DNA of 44,675 nt. It comes from a virus. The stretch is from positions 1-44,675 of IMG/VR virus record IMGVR_UViG_3300031673_000121; one strand, given 5' to 3'. The notes beneath the pieces were generated by a model. It did not search any database and had not been told where the DNA came from. It saw only the letters and a list, made by a program, of their open reading frames with translations. Position numbers and translations under genes: made by a program. Below are positions 1 to 9,720 of the stretch, piece by piece (position 1 is the stretch's first letter; each line of letters opens with the position of its first letter).

Positions 1-134
1 AGCTTGGCCGAATAGGCAAGCCCCTCATCCGTGACCAGGTTGGGGCCCTCCCAGTACAACTGCCCGTTTAACCGGACACGGACGTACCCCTGTGTGTTCG
101 CCTTGTCGTACAGCTTGTGCTGGATGATTTTCAT
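1..134 (-). CDS. Tail or tail-fibre-like protein, N-terminal part only (cut by left edge)
   Basis: An ATG at 134 opens a frame that runs off the left edge, giving 44 complete codons. A GAGGTG ribosome binding site lies about four bases upstream. The visible protein starts MKIIQHKLYDKANTQG, is rich in beta-strand residues, and continues with a 'GPNLVTDEGLAYSA' segment. That resembles the 'NLVTDxGLxxLA' opening common in phage tail and tail-fibre proteins; this is recalled family knowledge, not a search result. It follows the large baseplate/tail gene at 184..3393 on the same strand with a 49-base gap. The gap contains a small perfect inverted repeat (162..177, 6-bp stem, 4-base loop) with no U-tract. 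A tail structural role is inferred from position and the short motif. Confidence 0.6.
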   Translation of the reverse strand, partial: MKIIQHKLYDKANTQGYVRVRLNGQLYWEGPNLVTDEGLAYSAK

Positions 135-183
135 GGACACCTCGAGTATATTTCGTTTCGCTGCTTGCGCACAAGCAAGTGAC

Positions 184-3100
184 CTAAGATGCGTTGACGG
201 TAAGGAATGGGCCTAAGCTGGAAGTGACGACGCCAAAGACGTTAGAGACTGGGAACCCGAACCCAGCGTGCGCAATCAGCACTTCCAACCTTACCGGCCC
301 CCCGCTGAAGTTGTCGATGTGCATGCGGAGCGTTCCGTCGGGGTTCAGCTGCACCAGAGTTTGGTTAAGGAATGACCCTGCGTAGATGGTTAGCCAATGC
401 GCGTTGATGAAAGCGACGGCTTGTGACGCCGTCATGGTAAACGGAGGGGTGTTTCCGGCCGAGGCGGCTTGGAACAACCCCGCTTGAATGACGAACGGCA
501 CGAACCCGCCCCACCGGATCACCAACGCCTCTGTCGTACTGAAGATGTCCGCTGCTACGGTGCCATTCACCACAGCTGATCGGTAAGCAGAAGACCCCGT
601 CCCAGCGATAACGTCGATCTTGGCTGGTGCCACTACGGTAAGGTCTTCTGAGGCCAGAACAAAGTCGTCATACTGCGGGAGATGGTAGTTCGCCTCGAAG
701 TTGGCACGTTCCGCCGGGGTGAGCTGGTTGTAGTTGGCAAAGTTCCATGCAATCGACCGCCGGTTCTTGAGCCCCAGCTCGAACGGCATGTAAGGGGCCT
801 CCCCGGAATGCTGCGCTCGGAATTCCGGTGAGGGGGCCGGCACGGCCTGAAGAAGGTCACGATCGTCGGTCACAGAGATGATGTCGTAGAATGACTCCGC
901 CACGATGAACAGGAAGTCCGAGAAGATCGGCTTGATCTGCTCGAGAAAGAAGCCTACGACCGAGCGGTCAACCGGCCCCAACCTGGTGAACGCGTCGGCC
1001 ACGACGCGCACGGCGAACGTGAAGTCCTTCAGGATGTCATTGAGAATGGCGCGGTCTTCGCTCGAGTACGCTGTCAGGTTCGGGTTGATCGAGGCGATGT
1101 TGAAGATCGTCCACCACTGGGGAAGCTCGATGTAGTCGAACACGCCGACGGCCGTCGTGAGTGGCTGGAAGCGGTCTACCCGTTCGCCCACTTCGACGGA
1201 TAGTGGGAACTGCGTGCCGAACTCGAGAAGCTCAGAGGCCCCATCGTCATAGTTGAGCAGGACGTTGAACGTCCCGAAGTCTGCACCGCCAGCTTCGAAC
1301 CCTAAGCCGGGGTTGCCTATCACGGTGTCGATCTTCACCGCTGTCAGCCCGCTTAGCACCAGCTGCCCTGCTCCGTTGAGGGATGCGACGGGGGCTCCCA
1401 CGGCCAGATTGATATCGTCTCTCACCACGGTGTTCGGGTTTGCCGCTGTGTCTGCAAAGATCACCAGCGTAGGGGGCAGGTTGTCTACGTTGAAGGACAG
1501 GAACCTGGAGTCCCCCTGGGGGTTGGCCGCGCTCGTGTCGAAAGTGTTCGCTGGTATGTTCGTCAAAGAGGCAACGGTGCCAATGAGCTGTGCCGGGTCT
1601 GGCAAAGAGATGTCCGAGATCACGCCGTCCTTCGGAGCGAAGGGGAGATCGAACACCAGGTTCAGGCCCCGCACGATGTTGTCGAGCGAAGGCCCATTCC
1701 AGTACGCGTACCAAAGACCCTGCAAGACACTCTTGTACTCTTTGGAGTTCTCTTGCTGCACCTGGATGGGGAAGCCGAAGTTGGCGTACAGGGCATCCTG
1801 GTTGGAGAGAGTCTCTGCGGCCCACAACTGCAGCGCGACGGGCTCGCTAGACGTGCTCCCTGCCGCCCTATCCCCGATGGACTTGATGAGGGGCCCTGCT
1901 GAGGGGACCTCGACACTGTTGAAGAAGATCGCCCCATCAGTCACAGATGCGGTGTTAGAGGAGGCATTCTCGAACCGGAACACGTCCGGACCCACCGGCG
2001 CCCCTGAAGCCGGGCGTACGTCGATGAGGTCAATCGCGAGCACCTCGCCAACGATGTAGACGGCGTCTGTGCCGGTGCTCAGCCCAGTGACGCTGCGGTC
2101 GAGCTGTAAGGTGTCCCACGCAGGCCCGTTGAGCACGTCTACGACGGTGAACCCTCCAAGCTCAGCCGGCACCAGCCCAGCCCCAGACAGAATACGTAAG
2201 CGAGATCCTACCAGCCCGGCGAAGCTTACCCCAGCATCTCTGAACTGGTCGGTGGCGAACATCTCCCCGGAGGACCCGCTCGGGGCGGCCGCCCACACTG
2301 TCTTGTAGGCATACCCAAGAGAGAAGCCGTCCAGGCCGTCCTCTGTGCTTATCAGGTCGAAGTTCTCTCCAGACGGCCTAAGGATGTCGTAGGTCACCTG
2401 CCCCGTTGTCGTCGGAGCCTTACCCGCGAAGGCCAGCTGAGTGTCCGAAATGATGAGAGCGATCTTGTAGACTTCCTGCGTGGTCAACGTCTGTGTCGGC
2501 TGCACTCCAGAGGGCCGCAGCACCAGGTAGTCTCCAGCAACAGGCAGCGTTATCGGAGCCCCTGTAAGGAAGGTCGCAGCAGCATCCGTCAGCACCTCGG
2601 AGCCCTTGACGATGTCCCCTGCGCCGCCCGTTACGGTGTTGCCGCCGCTAGACAGTAACCTCGGGTCGTCTCGTATGAAGTCCCCACTATACTCGAGTGT
2701 CTCCACGGCTCGAAAAGCGGGTGCAGTACCGTCAGGTGTCCACGTCACCGCAGGACTGAAGTTGAGCTTCCCGCTCGTGGTGACGTAGTGCACGCCTTCG
2801 ATGATCTCCATGACCGGAGATCTCTCGATGACATACCGGAGACTAGACGAGGCCCCTAGGTCGATGACGTTGAGAGACACCAGGGTCGCGGACTCGATCC
2901 TCGTGATCTGAAACCGAACCTCTGTGTCGGCATCTGGCAGGCCGGTCCCAGACAGAAAACGAACGAAGTCGCCCACACGTACGTGTGCAGGGAACGGCGT
3001 GGCCACGTCCTGTAACTGCGTACCATTGATGGCCATACCGGTAGAGCTGTTAGTTACCTGCAGGTACTCCCCGTCTTCGGGGTCCCTCACCAGGTCCTGT

Positions 3101-3393
3101 AGGTTGGGGATGCTCAGGATGTCTACGTCGCCTGTGGTGTACGCGAACAAGAAGGCACTCTGGAAATTAGCGGGGCGTACCGTGGTGGTCAGCGGGTAGT
3201 TCTTCCACCGGTACCGACGAAACACTGGGATGTCGATGATCGATTTGGACTGGTCAGCCTGCAGGATCTGCAGCAGCAGGTCGCTGGCAATCTGCAGGTA
3301 GCCTTCCCACATCGAAGCTATCTGGTCGCGCTCTTCGTAGCCGTCCCAGACGTCCGAGAGGAGATCCCAGATGAAGTTAGCCTCGCCGGCCAC
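184..3393 (-). CDS. Large baseplate/tail structural protein (1069 aa)
   Basis: GTG start at 3393, one base after the TAG of the baseplate-J gene; the AAGGAG site overlaps that stop codon, so translation is probably coupled. The first 60 residues are helical and tryptophan/tyrosine rich (IWDLLSDVWDGYEERD, then a WEGYLQ segment). A long beta-rich middle follows. Around residues 550-620 there is a helical segment with 'LQGLWYAYWNGPSLDNI', and around 800-890 a helical 'LPQWWTIFNIASINPN' region leading to 'VDRSVVGFFLEQIKPIFSDF'. Similar architecture occurs in large baseplate proteins that follow gp6/J-like wedge proteins in other myophages (family memory). Position directly after gp25-like and J-like genes supports a wedge or peripheral baseplate role. 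The exact equivalent, such as T4 gp7 or a gpI-type protein, cannot be fixed by eye. Confidence 0.7.
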   Translation of the reverse strand: MAGEANFIWDLLSDVWDGYEERDQIASMWEGYLQIASDLLLQILQADQSKSIIDIPVFRRYRWKNYPLTTTVRPANFQSAFLFAYTTGDVDILSIPNLQDLVRDPEDGEYLQVTNSSTGMAINGTQLQDVATPFPAHVRVGDFVRFLSGTGLPDADTEVRFQITRIESATLVSLNVIDLGASSSLRYVIERSPVMEIIEGVHYVTTSGKLNFSPAVTWTPDGTAPAFRAVETLEYSGDFIRDDPRLLSSGGNTVTGGAGDIVKGSEVLTDAAATFLTGAPITLPVAGDYLVLRPSGVQPTQTLTTQEVYKIALIISDTQLAFAGKAPTTTGQVTYDILRPSGENFDLISTEDGLDGFSLGYAYKTVWAAAPSGSSGEMFATDQFRDAGVSFAGLVGSRLRILSGAGLVPAELGGFTVVDVLNGPAWDTLQLDRSVTGLSTGTDAVYIVGEVLAIDLIDVRPASGAPVGPDVFRFENASSNTASVTDGAIFFNSVEVPSAGPLIKSIGDRAAGSTSSEPVALQLWAAETLSNQDALYANFGFPIQVQQENSKEYKSVLQGLWYAYWNGPSLDNIVRGLNLVFDLPFAPKDGVISDISLPDPAQLIGTVASLTNIPANTFDTSAANPQGDSRFLSFNVDNLPPTLVIFADTAANPNTVVRDDINLAVGAPVASLNGAGQLVLSGLTAVKIDTVIGNPGLGFEAGGADFGTFNVLLNYDDGASELLEFGTQFPLSVEVGERVDRFQPLTTAVGVFDYIELPQWWTIFNIASINPNLTAYSSEDRAILNDILKDFTFAVRVVADAFTRLGPVDRSVVGFFLEQIKPIFSDFLFIVAESFYDIISVTDDRDLLQAVPAPSPEFRAQHSGEAPYMPFELGLKNRRSIAWNFANYNQLTPAERANFEANYHLPQYDDFVLASEDLTVVAPAKIDVIAGTGSSAYRSAVVNGTVAADIFSTTEALVIRWGGFVPFVIQAGLFQAASAGNTPPFTMTASQAVAFINAHWLTIYAGSFLNQTLVQLNPDGTLRMHIDNFSGGPVRLEVLIAHAGFGFPVSNVFGVVTSSLGPFLTVNAS

Positions 3394-3394
3394 G

Positions 3395-6300
3395 CTACTC
3401 CTTCGTCACTGTTACGCTGCGGGCGATGTACCTGGAGGTTCGTGTGATCACGATCTTGTCGATGTTCCGATGGGTACGCACCGTGCCGTTGGTCTGCGTC
3501 TCGTCTACGAGGATCTCTCCATCAATACGTACCGAGTCGGCGCCGTTGTCGTAGAGAACATCTACCAAGTCCGACTTCTCGAGGGTGTCTCCGATTGTGG
3601 ATCGAGTCACCACTTGCTCCACAGAGGGGGGAGATATCTGACTGCCGATGGAGTTGATGAAGTCCTCGAGTAAGGTCACCGCAGCGTCCTCAGAAGGAGA
3701 GGATGCTCCGCTATACGTCAGCGCGACGTCAACGTACGCCGGCATGACGTGCCTAGTGAGGTAGTTACCCACCACGATACGGTTCACCGTGCTCACGACG
3801 AAGTCTTCTACTTCTACTACCCTAGAGGAGTGCGTGTAGTTGAACCGAATAGACTGACCCTCTAGGGTTGGATCGAGAATGATGGAGGCGTCCTCTCGAG
3901 GGGACAGGCTCCATCCGGGGGCGTTCACCAGGTAGGCGAACTCCTGCGCCTGGTACTTGGCCAGCTGAACGGTTCCGGCGCGGGCAGAGAAGTCTCCCCA
4001 TACTAGGTAGGGCTGTCGGGCTTCGTCCACCGCCACGCTCACGTCTTCACGGTTGTTGACCGATGAGGATGCCCTCACGAAGACCGGGCGCATCAGGGGG
4101 AGGTAGCTGATGGTGAACTTACCCAGATACACCTTGGCCGAGTTGCCAGTGGTCTCGATCACAGCGATGTGTAGGTTCTGGCTGTTGTCCAGCGCCGTGT
4201 TCACCGCGGTGATAGCGTTGAGGAAGAAGTTGGGAGCGAGCTGTCGTCGCGCCTGACTTACGTCAAGGACTGCATACGCGATGTCGGCGGCAGTGCTGTC
4301 CGTCACCGGCTCCTCGAGCAGCACGTGCCCAGCCGAGATGAACTCCAGGATCTGGTACATCCGGAAGTCTACAGCTGTCAGTCCAGAGCCCCCAGAGATC
4401 GAGATGTACCGCCCGACGTCAGTAGCCAGAAACGGGTTCGACGCATCGAAGAAGTTCCTAGACAGTAGCGTCCCCTGAGTGTCCCCGGTCGCGGACACGG
4501 GCCCGGCACCGTAGTTGCCAGTACCGACGACGTACAACTCAGTCCCGTTGCTCACCCAAGTAACAGTAGTTCCGGGACACCCGCCTAAGCAGTTCTGCTG
4601 CTCTACCCGCGGGAGGGTCTTGTTCAGCCCCTCGGTGGGATCCGACAAGACGATCGGCCTACCGTCGGTAGGGGCGACCGGCAACCCGGTGATGGTGCTC
4701 AGGCGCAGTGTGCTGACCTCAGTGGTGCCTACTGCGTCATCGAGCCAGACGACCGCTACTTTGGCTGCCGGCACGATGACCTCGTAGTCGACACCAGACG
4801 ACAAGGTAAGCCCGGGAGCTCCAGACAACGTGATCTCGTCTCCGGCTACGTTGACAGAGAGGACCGTGTACGTCCCCTGTTCCACCACCGGGAGAGTATC
4901 CCCAGAGTAGATGACTACGGTGTCTCCGGCAATCACTCCGTCAGCGTTGAAGTCGCGTCCCGAGAGGTCTTGCAGCACGTCGCCAGCTCCAACAATGGCT
5001 CCAATGCCGTCGTTGGTGGTCTGCCCCGGACGCGCGCCGTACATGAATGAAATGTCCGGCGAGGAGAAGTTGCTGGGAGAGGTGACGGACAGTACCTGGG
5101 CTACAGAGACAGCTCCCGCCTCGTCCACCTGCATGAAATACAGGTCAGGCTGGCCGGCGTTGTCGTTGATCGTGAGGATGTCCGTGAAGCCAGTCAGCTC
5201 GGTGGTCAGCTCGAACTCGAGCGTAGTGCCTGCTCCGGAGATCGTGCTCTCCGCCACCAGCACGCCGCCAGTGTTGTCGATCTGCAGGTGCCGGAGATTG
5301 CCGGGGAAGTCCAGGAAGAAAACGTTGAGGTTCTCCTGCAGCGTGACGCTGACTCGAAGGTTCGTGGCGTTGATCTCCGACGAGATCTTCACAGCGGCCT
5401 GCAAGATGTTCCCTAGGGAGTCGTGGCTTTGGTAGTACACGCCGTCTGTGCGCTTGAACACCAGATGCAAGTCCCCACTGCCCCGGGAGCGTGCCATGGC
5501 CGGATGACGCCCGGGGTCCGCGGCGATAGAGGTAGGGATAAGCGGAGACTCGCCGTTCCGCAGGACTACACCGGTGGGCTGCAGGGACACAGGGTCCAGG
5601 AGCTCGGCGGACTCCACCTGGATGACCGGCCGCAAGAATGTGAAGACGTCTTCACGGATGTCGATCAGTTCGACAACGAAGGCCCCGTCGGTCTCCAGGT
5701 TGGCGAGAGGCACGGTGCCCCCAGCCGCCGGGTACGGGTTTGTGACGGCAGTGGTCTGCAGGTCCAGCTCGTACTCGAGGCCCGATGGCGCCAGCGTCAG
5801 GGACAGGGTGTACCTCAAGTTTGGTAGCAGGTTCACTACCGGGTTACCTGGGTAGGGCAACCCCTCGAAAAACCCTCCCGTCACAGAGACGCGCCGGAAC
5901 CCAAAATCGAGCCTCTCTACGATCCCACGGTCGACGTTGGTGCTGATAACAGTCGGCGCACTCTGTACCGTTGTTGTCTTGTTCTCCAGGACGTCTGCCT
6001 CGATGTAGACATCGGCGTGCCCGCCGCGGTCCGGAATGGTCACCGTGTGCTGTGGGGGTCCGGGCAGAAGAACAGTCAGGCCGGCCCGCTCCATCTCCGG
6101 GTCGTTGAACCCGATCGGGACGATCGCCAGGATGTAGGGGAACCGGTCAAGCAACGTAGTGATGACGCTACGGTCGTTGACAATGTTGCGCACCGTGACA
6201 GCGGTCTGCGCACGGTTGTAGTACTCCGTGTTGGTCTCGGTAGAGATCCCGCCCTCGAAGACCTCTGGGTTCGTCACACGGATCGATCCAGGGATCTGCA

Positions 6301-6802
6301 CCTCGGCCGAAACGATCGTACCGGCCGGGATGTTGTAACTGCTGCCGGGGGCTTCCGCTGTAACCGGCACGTCGAAGAAGTACGAAGACCCGGACACATT
6401 CACAGACATGGAGGCGGACGAGATAGCCGTGTCCGCATCCGCCAGGAAGCGGAGGCCGGAGGCCGCCAAGAACGCGGCACCAACGACCACTGTAGAGTTC
6501 TGGGACGTGGCGAAGAAGACCCTCACGTAGCCTGTCGAGAAATTTCCCGACCGCCTTGATAGAAAGATGTTCGCGATGAGGGCGTCCAGATCCTCGTCGC
6601 TCATGGTGTCGAAGTTCAGCAGACTCTGGAGAGTGCGTACGACTTCGATTTCGTCGCGAAGGGGCTGCAGGATGAGCACCAGAGGCTTGATGAAAAAGTC
6701 TCTGAACGCAGAGCCCTCACGAAGCTCAAACGAGCTGTCGTACTCCTTGACCTTCTCGGTCAAGTACTCTTCGATGTCCAGCGGAACAACGGGATCAGCC
6801 AT
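3395..6802 (-). CDS. Baseplate wedge protein, baseplate-J/gp6-like (1135 aa)
   Basis: ATG at 6802 with AGGA seven bases upstream. The N-terminal 250 residues have the baseplate J pattern: a helical start, 'LREGSAFRDFFIKPL', 'DEDLDALIANIFLSRRSG', then 'AAFLAASGLRFLAD' and 'AEAPGSSYNIPAGTI', ending near 'ETNTEYYNRAQTAV'. In Mu gp47/P2 gpJ and T4 gp6 this domain dimerises to make the inner baseplate ring. The rest (about 300-1135) is beta-rich with possible sugar-binding or propeller-like repeats, much longer than gpJ (about 300 aa) and longer than T4 gp6 (660 aa). Near residue 1080 'SQISPPSVEQVVTRSTIGDTLEKSDLVDVLYDN' resembles the C-terminal J-like fold. It lies between the gp25-like and 1069-aa baseplate genes, the usual wedge order. 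Confidence 0.85.
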   Translation of the reverse strand: MADPVVPLDIEEYLTEKVKEYDSSFELREGSAFRDFFIKPLVLILQPLRDEIEVVRTLQSLLNFDTMSDEDLDALIANIFLSRRSGNFSTGYVRVFFATSQNSTVVVGAAFLAASGLRFLADADTAISSASMSVNVSGSSYFFDVPVTAEAPGSSYNIPAGTIVSAEVQIPGSIRVTNPEVFEGGISTETNTEYYNRAQTAVTVRNIVNDRSVITTLLDRFPYILAIVPIGFNDPEMERAGLTVLLPGPPQHTVTIPDRGGHADVYIEADVLENKTTTVQSAPTVISTNVDRGIVERLDFGFRRVSVTGGFFEGLPYPGNPVVNLLPNLRYTLSLTLAPSGLEYELDLQTTAVTNPYPAAGGTVPLANLETDGAFVVELIDIREDVFTFLRPVIQVESAELLDPVSLQPTGVVLRNGESPLIPTSIAADPGRHPAMARSRGSGDLHLVFKRTDGVYYQSHDSLGNILQAAVKISSEINATNLRVSVTLQENLNVFFLDFPGNLRHLQIDNTGGVLVAESTISGAGTTLEFELTTELTGFTDILTINDNAGQPDLYFMQVDEAGAVSVAQVLSVTSPSNFSSPDISFMYGARPGQTTNDGIGAIVGAGDVLQDLSGRDFNADGVIAGDTVVIYSGDTLPVVEQGTYTVLSVNVAGDEITLSGAPGLTLSSGVDYEVIVPAAKVAVVWLDDAVGTTEVSTLRLSTITGLPVAPTDGRPIVLSDPTEGLNKTLPRVEQQNCLGGCPGTTVTWVSNGTELYVVGTGNYGAGPVSATGDTQGTLLSRNFFDASNPFLATDVGRYISISGGSGLTAVDFRMYQILEFISAGHVLLEEPVTDSTAADIAYAVLDVSQARRQLAPNFFLNAITAVNTALDNSQNLHIAVIETTGNSAKVYLGKFTISYLPLMRPVFVRASSSVNNREDVSVAVDEARQPYLVWGDFSARAGTVQLAKYQAQEFAYLVNAPGWSLSPREDASIILDPTLEGQSIRFNYTHSSRVVEVEDFVVSTVNRIVVGNYLTRHVMPAYVDVALTYSGASSPSEDAAVTLLEDFINSIGSQISPPSVEQVVTRSTIGDTLEKSDLVDVLYDNGADSVRIDGEILVDETQTNGTVRTHRNIDKIVITRTSRYIARSVTVTKE

Positions 6803-6810
6803 GGGTTGTC

Positions 6811-7275
6811 CTACAGCAGCACGTCCGCTGCCCCTCCTGCCTCAGAGATCACTCGAGCAATGATAAGCCATTCTTGTGCACCGAAGTCATAGTTTGCGTC
6901 CAGGAGAAGGAAAGACTTCAGTCTCTCTTCGGGGGGTAAGATCTGAGACGTCTGGCTCTCTTGGATCTGCCTCTCCGTAGTCGATATGGCGACCCCGATC
7001 TCGCCGCGCCGGAACATCAGAATGGACTCCCCCACAGTCTTCGAAGCGATCTGGTTCAGGGCCCCTCCAGTGTCCGGGGAGAGCACGTCCCTACCGGGAG
7101 TGCGGAGCAGTACGAGCACGCACAGCTGCACTAGTGCGTAGATGCTGCGCTTCGCAAAGGGTGTCCTAGTCGAGGTAAAGGTAATCCCCCTGACTCCGGT
7201 CGGGAGACCACCAAGGTCGGAGTAGTTGGCGTCCTCAGATACCCCCTCTACTTGGATGACCGGGTAGTCGCTCAA
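6811..7275 (-). CDS. Baseplate wedge protein, GPW/gp25-like (154 aa)
   Basis: The mid-region 'LVLLRTPGRDVLSPDTGG' followed by a helical segment and a terminal 'GAQEWLIIARVISEAG' strand fits the GPW_gp25 fold. That protein joins wedge and sheath initiation in T4, P2 gpW and related injection systems. Length is close to the family norm of 110-150 aa. Two starts are possible. GTG at 7281 has GGAGG only one base away. TTG at 7275 has GGAGG at a seven-base spacing and a TTGA overlap with the upstream stop, so I prefer TTG. The next gene is the J-like wedge protein, the classic gp25-gp6 pairing. Confidence 0.8.
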   Translation of the reverse strand: MSDYPVIQVEGVSEDANYSDLGGLPTGVRGITFTSTRTPFAKRSIYALVQLCVLVLLRTPGRDVLSPDTGGALNQIASKTVGESILMFRRGEIGVAISTTERQIQESQTSQILPPEERLKSFLLLDANYDFGAQEWLIIARVISEAGGAADVLL

Positions 7276-8987
7276 CTGCACCCCTCCGTGCGGCTGATAG
7301 TCCCTACTTCTTCGATGTAGCGGCTTAGCCTTTTCAGCTTATTGTCGGTGATGTCACGGATGCGCCTGTTGATGAAGTCCTTAATGTTGATCTGAGCGTA
7401 GGCCCGAACTTGGAGGATCTCCTGCATCTCGGTAAGCATGGTGCTGAGCCTCTTACGACTGAACCTAGAGGAAATCTTGCAACCACCCAAGGCTAGGCTG
7501 ATCCCACTTACAGCACCCTCAAGGGCCAAAGCGACCTCCTGGATGGCGTAGCCGATGCGGGCTGCCTTCGAGATGTTCTCGTCGAACACGGTGGTCAGGT
7601 CACCCGTCAATATAGCATCCAGAAGTCTATCAAGACCAAGATCACGAATGTCCTGCACCGCAGACATGACGAAAGACTTGTCCGTGTCCGTGACGTCTAT
7701 CGCATACCCATTGAGGGACGCCTGCAGCGTCTCTGACTTCGTGAACTCTGAAGGCAAAGACGCGGACAAGCTCGCGTACAGGGAGCCCACCTGCGATGAC
7801 GAGGTCGGGGAGGTCAGCCTTCTCTCCGCAAGCCGGGCAAAGGACCTAAGCTGGTCAGGCAGGGCCGAGTCAAACGCCGGCACGGAAGACATCGCCGTCT
7901 GTGACCCCTCGAAGAGCGTGCGCTCATCCGACGTTCGTACCAGAAGGGCGTCCTCGATGGAGGCTTTCTGGCGCACCAGCGACTGCAAGAGAGTCAGTGC
8001 GATCGTAAGCTGCAGGACGATCTCCCTGGTAGCCTCGATAGACTTGAGCTCCGCACTCTCCAAGCTAGGGTCAAGCAGGGTGTCGATGCGTCCTATTGCC
8101 ACTTCGATCAGCCCCTGTGCCCCAGAAATGGTCCCGCACTCGGAGAACTGGTTGCCGAACTCGGCTATGAAGTTCGTCTGGTAGTTCAGCATGTTCTGCT
8201 TTGCCGTCGACAGCGAGGTGCCGGTTTGCTCCAGGGCGTCGGCCGCGGACAGGGCCCTACGTACTAGATCCAGGTACTCGGTGGGGGAAAACTGCGAGGC
8301 ATCGTAGATAGACTCCTGGGCCAAGAACCGGATGACCGCCTCGAAGTCGTTCTCCGTCGCGTCTACGAGCTTGTCCGGGTTCTCTCCCGAGGCTACCGCG
8401 GTGCAAGCAATTGTGAGCTGCCTCGAGATCTCCTCGAGCTGGGAACGTGCCGTTTCCAGGTTCGCAAGAGATGTCTGAGCGTAGTACTCCGGCGGGATCA
8501 CGTCGTGCATGAGCTTGATCAGCCCCACCACTTCAGTGGCCTCGTTGATAGCCTCGGCTCTGGTCACGTTGACCGTGGACATGTTGTCGTACGAGATGCG
8601 AGGAAGCACGAAAGCGTTCAGGGGGTCTGCCAAGAGCGCTGCGTGAAAGTTGTTCGCCGCTTCCTGGGTACGCACCGACAGGTCATCCGTGTTGGCTGAG
8701 ATCTCAGCCTCGGACAGCCCCGCGACACCGGCTGTGTTGGACAGGCTCACCTCGAGGTTGTCCCTCAGCGCTGCACGTAGCTCGGTCTCGGAGTACCCCC
8801 CTTTGCTGGAGAACTGCCCAAGCGAGTTCTTGAAGGCTGGAAGAAGGCGACTGGTCAGGCCCTCGAGCACGCTGGACTGCCGGTCCACGTTCACCTTGAA
8901 GCTGCTCAGGACATCTAGTCGCTTCTGCGACCGAGCCTTCTCGGCGACGAGGGCCTCCTGTACGACTTCGAACGCGGTGTTAGCCAC
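7272..8987 (-). CDS. Helical virion-region protein of unknown function (about 571 aa)
   Basis: I do not recognise this protein. It is almost entirely alpha-helical and polar, with long coiled-coil-like stretches such as 'EALVAEKARSQKRLDVLSS' near the N-terminus and 'IRDITDNKLKRLSRYIEEVG' at the C-terminus. There are few cysteines and no signal peptide or membrane segment. The start is uncertain: GTG at 8987 overlaps the TAA of the sigma-factor gene, while an in-frame TTG lies at 8999 without a convincing ribosome site. It overlaps the gp25-like gene by four bases. Its place between hub candidates and wedge genes suggests a baseplate or tail-assembly component, possibly a chaperone or spacer; this is inference from context only. 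Confidence 0.7.
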   Translation of the reverse strand: MANTAFEVVQEALVAEKARSQKRLDVLSSFKVNVDRQSSVLEGLTSRLLPAFKNSLGQFSSKGGYSETELRAALRDNLEVSLSNTAGVAGLSEAEISANTDDLSVRTQEAANNFHAALLADPLNAFVLPRISYDNMSTVNVTRAEAINEATEVVGLIKLMHDVIPPEYYAQTSLANLETARSQLEEISRQLTIACTAVASGENPDKLVDATENDFEAVIRFLAQESIYDASQFSPTEYLDLVRRALSAADALEQTGTSLSTAKQNMLNYQTNFIAEFGNQFSECGTISGAQGLIEVAIGRIDTLLDPSLESAELKSIEATREIVLQLTIALTLLQSLVRQKASIEDALLVRTSDERTLFEGSQTAMSSVPAFDSALPDQLRSFARLAERRLTSPTSSSQVGSLYASLSASLPSEFTKSETLQASLNGYAIDVTDTDKSFVMSAVQDIRDLGLDRLLDAILTGDLTTVFDENISKAARIGYAIQEVALALEGAVSGISLALGGCKISSRFSRKRLSTMLTEMQEILQVRAYAQINIKDFINRRIRDITDNKLKRLSRYIEEVGTISRTEGCS

Positions 8988-9720
8988 TGTGCCGCTCAAT
9001 CTTCTGTTCGATGCTCTTGCGGATGCGTGACACGGTAGCGTCGCTTACGCCCATGATCCCTGCGATCTCGCTCGCGGTCTTCTTGGGCTTGCCGTACTTT
9101 CCAGTCAAGTACTCGAAGACGAGCTTCTCTCTGGAGTCGAGCTCGTAGTAGATGAAGTCAACAAGGTCGCGACGCTTCTCGTCTTCGGATGTGCCCGGCA
9201 GCGAGTAGTCAGCAAGAACGTCGCCGGAGTACAGAAGATCCTTTCGAAGAGAATTCTCCATCAGGTTGACGTCTTTGAGAGACCAGCCCAGCCGGTCAGA
9301 CATCTCCGATGCCGTCGGCTCCCTGTCGAGCTCCCCCTCCAAGTACGACTTCACGTTCTGGAAGGTACCGATCTTCTGCGTTCGGTGCTCGGGGATCCTC
9401 GCGACGTTCTGGTTCGACGAGACCACCCGGCTCAACCTCTTCATGTTGTTGAAGACGTGCGTCCCGAGAGAAGCCGGCATCTGGGGGTCGTACGAGTTGA
9501 ATGCCGTGACCGCTAGGATCTCGGCGTTGTCTGTAAGGATCCTGTCCGAGATACCGGATCCCGACCACTTCCGAACAGCGGAGCGGATCATGGGTCGGAA
9601 CGACGTCAGGAGGTCACCGAGCTTGTTCGGGTCGCGGTCCTGCTTCCACTCGGACCACACGTCCCCTTCCGGGCCGCTGCCCAGCTTGGCGAACTCGAGC
9701 TCTTCCAGGAGGTCGCTCAT
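8980..9720 (-). CDS. Phage sigma-70-family RNA polymerase sigma factor (246 aa)
   Basis: The protein carries the region order of a small sigma factor. Region 2 is about residues 37-100, including 'SYDPQMPASLGTHVFNNMKRL', the counterpart of the 'YDPSRGASFxTYxxxxI' block. A 2.4/3.0-like 'QNVARIPEHR' is at 104-113. Region 3 is about 126-160 with 'LDREPTASEMSDRLG'. Region 4 is about 190-243 with helix-turn-helix 'TASEIAGIMGVSDATVSRIRKSI'. It should bind host core RNA polymerase and redirect it to phage promoters. There is no region 1.1, consistent with alternative sigmas. ATG at 9720 overlaps the preceding stop. It sits inside the baseplate gene cluster, so late transcription would make more late sigma. 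Its target promoter cannot be defined here. Confidence 0.85.
   Translation of the reverse strand: MSDLLEELEFAKLGSGPEGDVWSEWKQDRDPNKLGDLLTSFRPMIRSAVRKWSGSGISDRILTDNAEILAVTAFNSYDPQMPASLGTHVFNNMKRLSRVVSSNQNVARIPEHRTQKIGTFQNVKSYLEGELDREPTASEMSDRLGWSLKDVNLMENSLRKDLLYSGDVLADYSLPGTSEDEKRRDLVDFIYYELDSREKLVFEYLTGKYGKPKKTASEIAGIMGVSDATVSRIRKSIEQKIERHSG

Noticed and set aside
1253-2059. A 268-codon plus-strand open frame inside the baseplate gene
   Set aside because: It is a shadow of the 1069-aa gene, with biased composition and no start signal.
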